Shown here: positions 60,299 through 64,000 of the stretch, one piece after another
How positions within the stretch are numbered: position 1 is the stretch's first letter
How the letters are laid out: each line of letters starts with the position of its first letter
Source of the DNA: an uncultured Ruminococcus sp.
Lineage (GTDB): Bacteria > Bacillota > Clostridia > Oscillospirales > Ruminococcaceae
Direction: 5' to 3'
DNA: 64,000 nucleotides
Assembly (NCBI GenBank): GCA_902788785.1
Contig: CADALT010000001.1
Location: 1-64,000, forward strand
Notes under the pieces: generated by a model
The model's input: only the letters and a program-made list of their open reading frames with translations
Told to the model about the DNA's origin: nothing
The model's database searches: none
Program-made: the position numbers and the translations under genes

Positions 60299-61084
60299 AT
60301 GAAAAATCTAATTAAAGCACAGCTCTATCAGATAGCACATACAAGAGTGTATTATCTGGTATTGATAACATTCATTTTGCTTGCTGTGATGTTTGGCGCT
60401 ATAGATTACCTTAATGGTGCAGATGCACTGGAAGAAGGACAGCTTTTATCCGCCTCCGATCTTGCCACACGTATGGATGTTGTAACTATACTGTCTGTTA
60501 TGGGCATGGCGTTATTTGCATCGTTCATCTGTGCTGACGATCATTATGATAAAACTGCAAATTACGAGATATTATCGGGCGGAATGCGTAAACAGAGCTT
60601 TTTCGCAAGAGCGTTCGTATCTATCGTTATATGCATAGTGTTTTCAATATCGTTGGAATGTGTTTCACTTATCACTGCGACCATACTTACAGGCTGGGGC
60701 GACAGCGTACCTGTAAGCGCAGTAGTATCAAGGATACTTCTGACTGCCTTCCCATACTTCAGGCTAGCTTGCCTGTTTGTGATGTTATCATACTTCATCA
60801 AACGGCCCGGTATAACATTTCTGGCAGTATATGGTCTTATACAGGGATTTTCTATGATACCGTCCAACGACAGGACAGGTGTGTTATTTTCTGTTACGAC
60901 TCTGGGAAACATCATGCACTATGATGAATGGCACGTTTTCGGACTTGAATGTGATGCACAATTTATCTACCTGACACAGCTTGACGGTGGATTTGTACCA
61001 CGCTGCATAATCGTTTCACTGCTGATGGGCATTACATATCTTGCCATAGGCTACAGTTATTTCCACAAAGATGATCTTGAATAG
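60299..61084 (+). CDS. ABC-2 permease, second subunit
   Basis: Has 261 residues and six membrane helices, a paralogue of the preceding permease by gene duplication (shared N-terminal KAQ-YQI, DD-YDKTANYEILSG and the C-terminal IGYSYFHKDDLE end against IGYKLFSKSDLD). GAGGTGAG precedes the ATG. The two probably form a heterodimer with the BcrA-like ATPase, giving resistance to or export of a peptide (inference from family). Confidence 0.88.
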   Translation: MKNLIKAQLYQIAHTRVYYLVLITFILLAVMFGAIDYLNGADALEEGQLLSASDLATRMDVVTILSVMGMALFASFICADDHYDKTANYEILSGGMRKQSFFARAFVSIVICIVFSISLECVSLITATILTGWGDSVPVSAVVSRILLTAFPYFRLACLFVMLSYFIKRPGITFLAVYGLIQGFSMIPSNDRTGVLFSVTTLGNIMHYDEWHVFGLECDAQFIYLTQLDGGFVPRCIIVSLLMGITYLAIGYSYFHKDDLE

Positions 61085-61096
61085 GAGGACGGCAAA

Positions 61097-62743
61097 ATGG
61101 AAATATATGATATTATAATTATAGCTGCCGTTGTGGTCATAAGTGCGGTGCTTTGGTGGCTGGCAGGGTATGCTGAAAAAGTAAGAAATTCAAGATGGCG
61201 GCTGTGCTGGCTCACACCTGCCGCATTGGTATTGGTACTTGCTTATATCAGCGGTTTTGAACGCCTGATGATACCCGCATATATTGGTGCAGCACTGATG
61301 ATACTGGGACTGGTTTTTCCTGATATACATACAAGGCGTAAGTCCTCTATCGCAGCGGCTGTAATGGCGTTCATCTCGCTGCCGCTTTGTCTTTTTAACA
61401 AATGGTACCGCAGCGTTGATTATGTAAAAGATTTTAATACAGGATTTGAAAGCATGAAAGCACACTATGTTCTTTCCGAACATAAAGGAGTTGACTGGGA
61501 TGAACTGTATGACCGATATCTGCCGCAGTTCAAACAAGTCTACGAGAAACAGGATGCGGTAGAAAATGAGATATTATGGGAAAAATTCTGTTGTGAGTTT
61601 AATGATCTTCATGTAAATTACGCATCTGATGAGGAGATAGTGGATAAAGCTCACAGGAAAGCTTCGGGCAATGATTATGGTCTTGTGATCGTTACATTGT
61701 CAGACGGAAGGACTGTTGCTGCGCAGGTGGACGAAAGTCTTGCCTCAAAGGGAATACATGAGGGCACAGAGATAATCAGCTGGAACGGACTTACACCTGC
61801 CGATGCCGATAAAAATAACGAATTGTATTCTATTACACAATTTGCAGATGAAGATAATCGGAAATTTTTCGAGGGTTGGTTTGCCGCAGGTACAGGAGGT
61901 GATACCGCAGAAGTTTGTTATATGGACGATGACGGTAAAGAGCAGACCATAACTCTTAAAAAGCTTGAAGGCAGCTATTATGACAGATATGATGAAGCAT
62001 ACACCAAGGTCGCTGACGGCATGAAAGTCGGGCATATGACATTGAATAAGCTCAACGATACCACAGCTTGTCTGCGTATCAAGTTTATGAGTTTTGACTC
62101 TGTATCTGAAAAAGAAAAACATCAGGGAATGAAAGAAGAACTTCGTCAGCAGATACTTGAACTCAAACAACAGGGAATACGTGACATAGTCATCGACCTC
62201 AGATGCAACACAGGCGGTTCGGGCACCATGGTAAAGGCAATAGCAGAGCTATTTGCTCCCGAAGGAGAGCATTACTATGTATCAGATGCTTATTTTGACA
62301 GGGAGACAAAAAGTTATATAAAAGAAACGGATGGAAAATATAAAGTTCATCATGATATTGTGTATAATGGAGATAATATACTTGGTGATGATGGCAGAGT
62401 TGTTTTGCTTGTCAGTGATCACAGTGTCAGCGCCTCGGATCATATGACCCATGTACTGAACGAGCTTGATAATGTTACTGTTATGGGTTTTACAGAGTCA
62501 TCGGGCTCGGCGCAGGGCGTTTCTCCCATAAAGCTTGAAAGTGGATTTTTAAGCTATTCAAGCTCGCTTATGCTCAATAAAGATGGTACGGTCTTTATTG
62601 ACTGCGACGATAAGATGCAGTCTGACATCAGCCTTGATATAAAGGTACCGTTTGATGAAAAGGCTTTCGATGCCATATTTAAAGAGGATAAGGACTATCT
62701 TATGGACGAAAGCACAAAACTTCTTGAAAATATGGAAAGATAA
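61097..62743 (+). CDS. Membrane protein with S41 peptidase-like domain
   Basis: Has 548 residues. Four helices (about 5-26, 36-55, 58-77, 84-103) anchor an outer part that includes a PDZ-like segment (about 195-290) and an S41-type domain. The domain has the core IRDIVIDLRCNTGGSGTMV and VVLLVSDHSVSASDHMTHVL (nucleophile Ser region). The usual Lys after the Ser motif, in a G-x-x-T-F-G-K-G context, is replaced by GFTESSGSAQGV. Activity is therefore uncertain, although Ser/His/Glu variants of the family exist. GGAGG precedes the ATG, 12 bases after the permease, so it belongs to the transporter operon. Confidence 0.82.
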   Translation: MEIYDIIIIAAVVVISAVLWWLAGYAEKVRNSRWRLCWLTPAALVLVLAYISGFERLMIPAYIGAALMILGLVFPDIHTRRKSSIAAAVMAFISLPLCLFNKWYRSVDYVKDFNTGFESMKAHYVLSEHKGVDWDELYDRYLPQFKQVYEKQDAVENEILWEKFCCEFNDLHVNYASDEEIVDKAHRKASGNDYGLVIVTLSDGRTVAAQVDESLASKGIHEGTEIISWNGLTPADADKNNELYSITQFADEDNRKFFEGWFAAGTGGDTAEVCYMDDDGKEQTITLKKLEGSYYDRYDEAYTKVADGMKVGHMTLNKLNDTTACLRIKFMSFDSVSEKEKHQGMKEELRQQILELKQQGIRDIVIDLRCNTGGSGTMVKAIAELFAPEGEHYYVSDAYFDRETKSYIKETDGKYKVHHDIVYNGDNILGDDGRVVLLVSDHSVSASDHMTHVLNELDNVTVMGFTESSGSAQGVSPIKLESGFLSYSSSLMLNKDGTVFIDCDDKMQSDISLDIKVPFDEKAFDAIFKEDKDYLMDESTKLLENMER

Positions 62744-62747
62744 AATA

Positions 62748-62780
62748 AGCCCGTGGGTAATTTGTATCCACGGGCTGTTT
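62748..62780. terminator. Terminator between S41-like gene and thiC
   Basis: AGCCCGTGG (62748-62756) pairs with CCACGGGCT (62768-62776). The T-run is poor on plus (GTTTC) and TTATTTTA on minus, so it is probably shared. Confidence 0.7.
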
Positions 62781-62792
62781 CATGTATTTAGA

Positions 62793-64000
62793 TCATTTCT
62801 CCGAGCAGAATTTAACTTCTTTGCCCTCGAGTATCATATTAGTTGTTCTGACAGCACACATCTTGCCGCACATTGAACAGGTATGTCTGTCAGCAGGGGG
62901 AGTGCTCTCGAAATACTCTCTTGCCTTGTCTGGGTCAAAAGCGATACCGAACATCTCTTCCCATTCTACCTTATGTCTTGCCTCAGCCATAGCGTTGTCT
63001 TTGTCCCTTGCATGAGGTATCTTCTTGGCTATATCAGCAGCGTGTGCAGCTATTTTTGTGGCGATTATGCCTTCCTTGACATCGTTGACATCAGGCAGAC
63101 GCAGATGCTCCGCAGGCGTTACATAGCACAGGAAATCAGCACCGCTTGATGCAGCGATAGCACCGCCGATAGCAGTGGTGATATGGTCATAACCGGGGAA
63201 TATATCGGTAACCACAGGACCCAGTACATAGAAAGGTGCGTTGTGGCAGATTCGCTTTTGCAGCTTCATATTAGCAGCTATCTCGTCCATTGCCATATGC
63301 CCGGGACCTTCAACCATGACCTGTACATTCTTCTCCCAAGCTCTGAGCGTCAGTGCGCCAAGTTCGATAAGTTCAGAGATCTGACCTGCATCGGTGGAGT
63401 CATCTATACATCCGGGACGCAGTGCATCGCCAAGGCTGATAGTTACATCGAATTCGTGCAGTATATCCAGCACCTCGTCATAGTGCTCGTAGAACGGGTT
63501 CTCGTTGCCAGTCATCATCATCCATGCAAAAAGCAGTGAACCGCCGCGGGATACAATGTTCATCTTCCTGCCTTCACGCATGAATGCTTCAACTGCACGT
63601 CTGTTTATACCTGCATGGATAGTCATGAAGTCAACGCCCTCTTCTGCATGGGCACGTACTACTTTAAGGAAATCCTCAGCGGTTATATCCAGCAGATCCT
63701 TCTCCAGATAGCCGATGGCATCGTACATAGGCACTGTACCGATCATTGCAGGGGACTTCTCCACAAGCTGCTTGCGGAATGTATTGGTCTTGCCATAGTT
63801 GGAAAGATCCATTATAGCCTCAGCACCGAACTTGTGTGCCAGCTCTACCTTTTTCATTTCATTCTCGTAGTTGTTGGCATCGCCTGAGATACCGAGATTT
63901 ACATTGATCTTAGTCCTCATTCGTGTGCCTACGCCCTCGGGAGAGATCGCCTTGTGGTTAACATTGCAGGGGATAGCTACTTCGCCCTTTGCAACCAGTT
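62793..64000 (-). CDS. thiC: Phosphomethylpyrimidine synthase, 5' end outside window
   Basis: Radical SAM enzyme making HMP-phosphate from aminoimidazole ribotide for thiamine. The frame is open past the ATG at 63920 to the window edge and codes for the typical ThiC lead-in ([30 protein letters not shown]), so about 401 residues are visible and a short N-terminal part is missing. Other conserved parts include [38 protein letters not shown] and [13 protein letters not shown]. The C-terminal cluster motif is CSMCGKMC (CX2CX3C), the clostridial form rather than CX2CX4C of proteobacteria. A TPP riboswitch would be expected upstream, beyond the window. Confidence 0.95.
   Translation of the reverse strand, partial: LVAKGEVAIPCNVNHKAISPEGVGTRMRTKINVNLGISGDANNYENEMKKVELAHKFGAEAIMDLSNYGKTNTFRKQLVEKSPAMIGTVPMYDAIGYLEKDLLDITAEDFLKVVRAHAEEGVDFMTIHAGINRRAVEAFMREGRKMNIVSRGGSLLFAWMMMTGNENPFYEHYDEVLDILHEFDVTISLGDALRPGCIDDSTDAGQISELIELGALTLRAWEKNVQVMVEGPGHMAMDEIAANMKLQKRICHNAPFYVLGPVVTDIFPGYDHITTAIGGAIAASSGADFLCYVTPAEHLRLPDVNDVKEGIIATKIAAHAADIAKKIPHARDKDNAMAEARHKVEWEEMFGIAFDPDKAREYFESTPPADRHTCSMCGKMCAVRTTNMILEGKEVKFCSEK

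Noticed and set aside
62793..63920. thiC read as complete from the ATG at 63920
   Set aside because: The frame remains open to the window end with conserved ThiC residues, so that ATG is internal.

Overview
The window looks like chromosome of a low-to-moderate GC anaerobic Firmicute of the Oscillospiraceae, most likely a Ruminococcus related to R. albus. Reasons: many TTGACA/TATAAT promoters with 17-base spacing, strong GGAGG ribosome sites, a class III fructose bisphosphatase, a clostridial-type ThiC, a cytoplasmic GH5 glucanase, a cohesin-like surface protein and many cyclic-di-GMP proteins. The genus is inference from gene content; no rRNA is present. There are no insertion sequences, phage genes or CRISPR arrays.

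Layout. 0.1-3.5 kb: phosphofructokinase and a chemoreceptor (minus strand). 3.7-8.3 kb: a secreted polysaccharide deacetylase, a membrane-anchored cohesin-like protein, then two degenerate CPBP-like membrane proteins with a LytTR/DUF3021 pair. 8.4-12 kb: two divergent GGDEF proteins, one with a sugar-receptor-like sensor. 12.2-19.3 kb: a sugar locus with a GntR/LacI-type and an AraC-type regulator followed by a complete YtfQRT-YjfF-like ABC importer. 19.5-21.2 kb: an HD-GYP protein. 21.3-24.9 kb: MarR regulator with a giant ABC-FtsX fusion. 25-29.2 kb: PAP2, DUF4261, HAD phosphatase, tRNA-Arg, an XRE-like regulator and a toroid-like protein. 29.3-34.6 kb: AraC, TetR, a CPBP protein that lacks one catalytic motif, and an ABC/FtsX pair. 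34.7-38.7 kb: MarR with a heterodimeric ABC exporter (minus strand). 38.9-44.7 kb: MacB-like exporter (adaptor, ATPase, permease) plus its two-component system. 44.9-48.2 kb: GH5 and fbp. 48.3-50.3 kb: an SOS-type Y-family polymerase with a YolD-like partner. 50.3-54.6 kb: EAL protein, stand-alone trpF, coiled-coil protein. 54.7-56.8 kb: ComF and an AlbA_2/GHKL protein. 56.8-62.7 kb: two-component system, ABC-2 transporter and membrane S41 protease-like protein. 62.8-64.0 kb: thiC, cut by the window edge.

Two themes recur. One is export or drug defence: five separate ABC exporter loci, each tied to a dedicated regulator (MarR twice, TetR nearby, two OmpR-type two-component systems). Three of these loci carry similar TTAAG-type direct repeats just upstream of their promoters. 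The other is cyclic-di-GMP: two GGDEF proteins, one EAL protein and one HD-GYP protein within 42 kb. Several first-methionine starts were moved downstream to starts with a well-spaced ribosome site; one kinase appears to use a non-ATG/GTG/TTG start.
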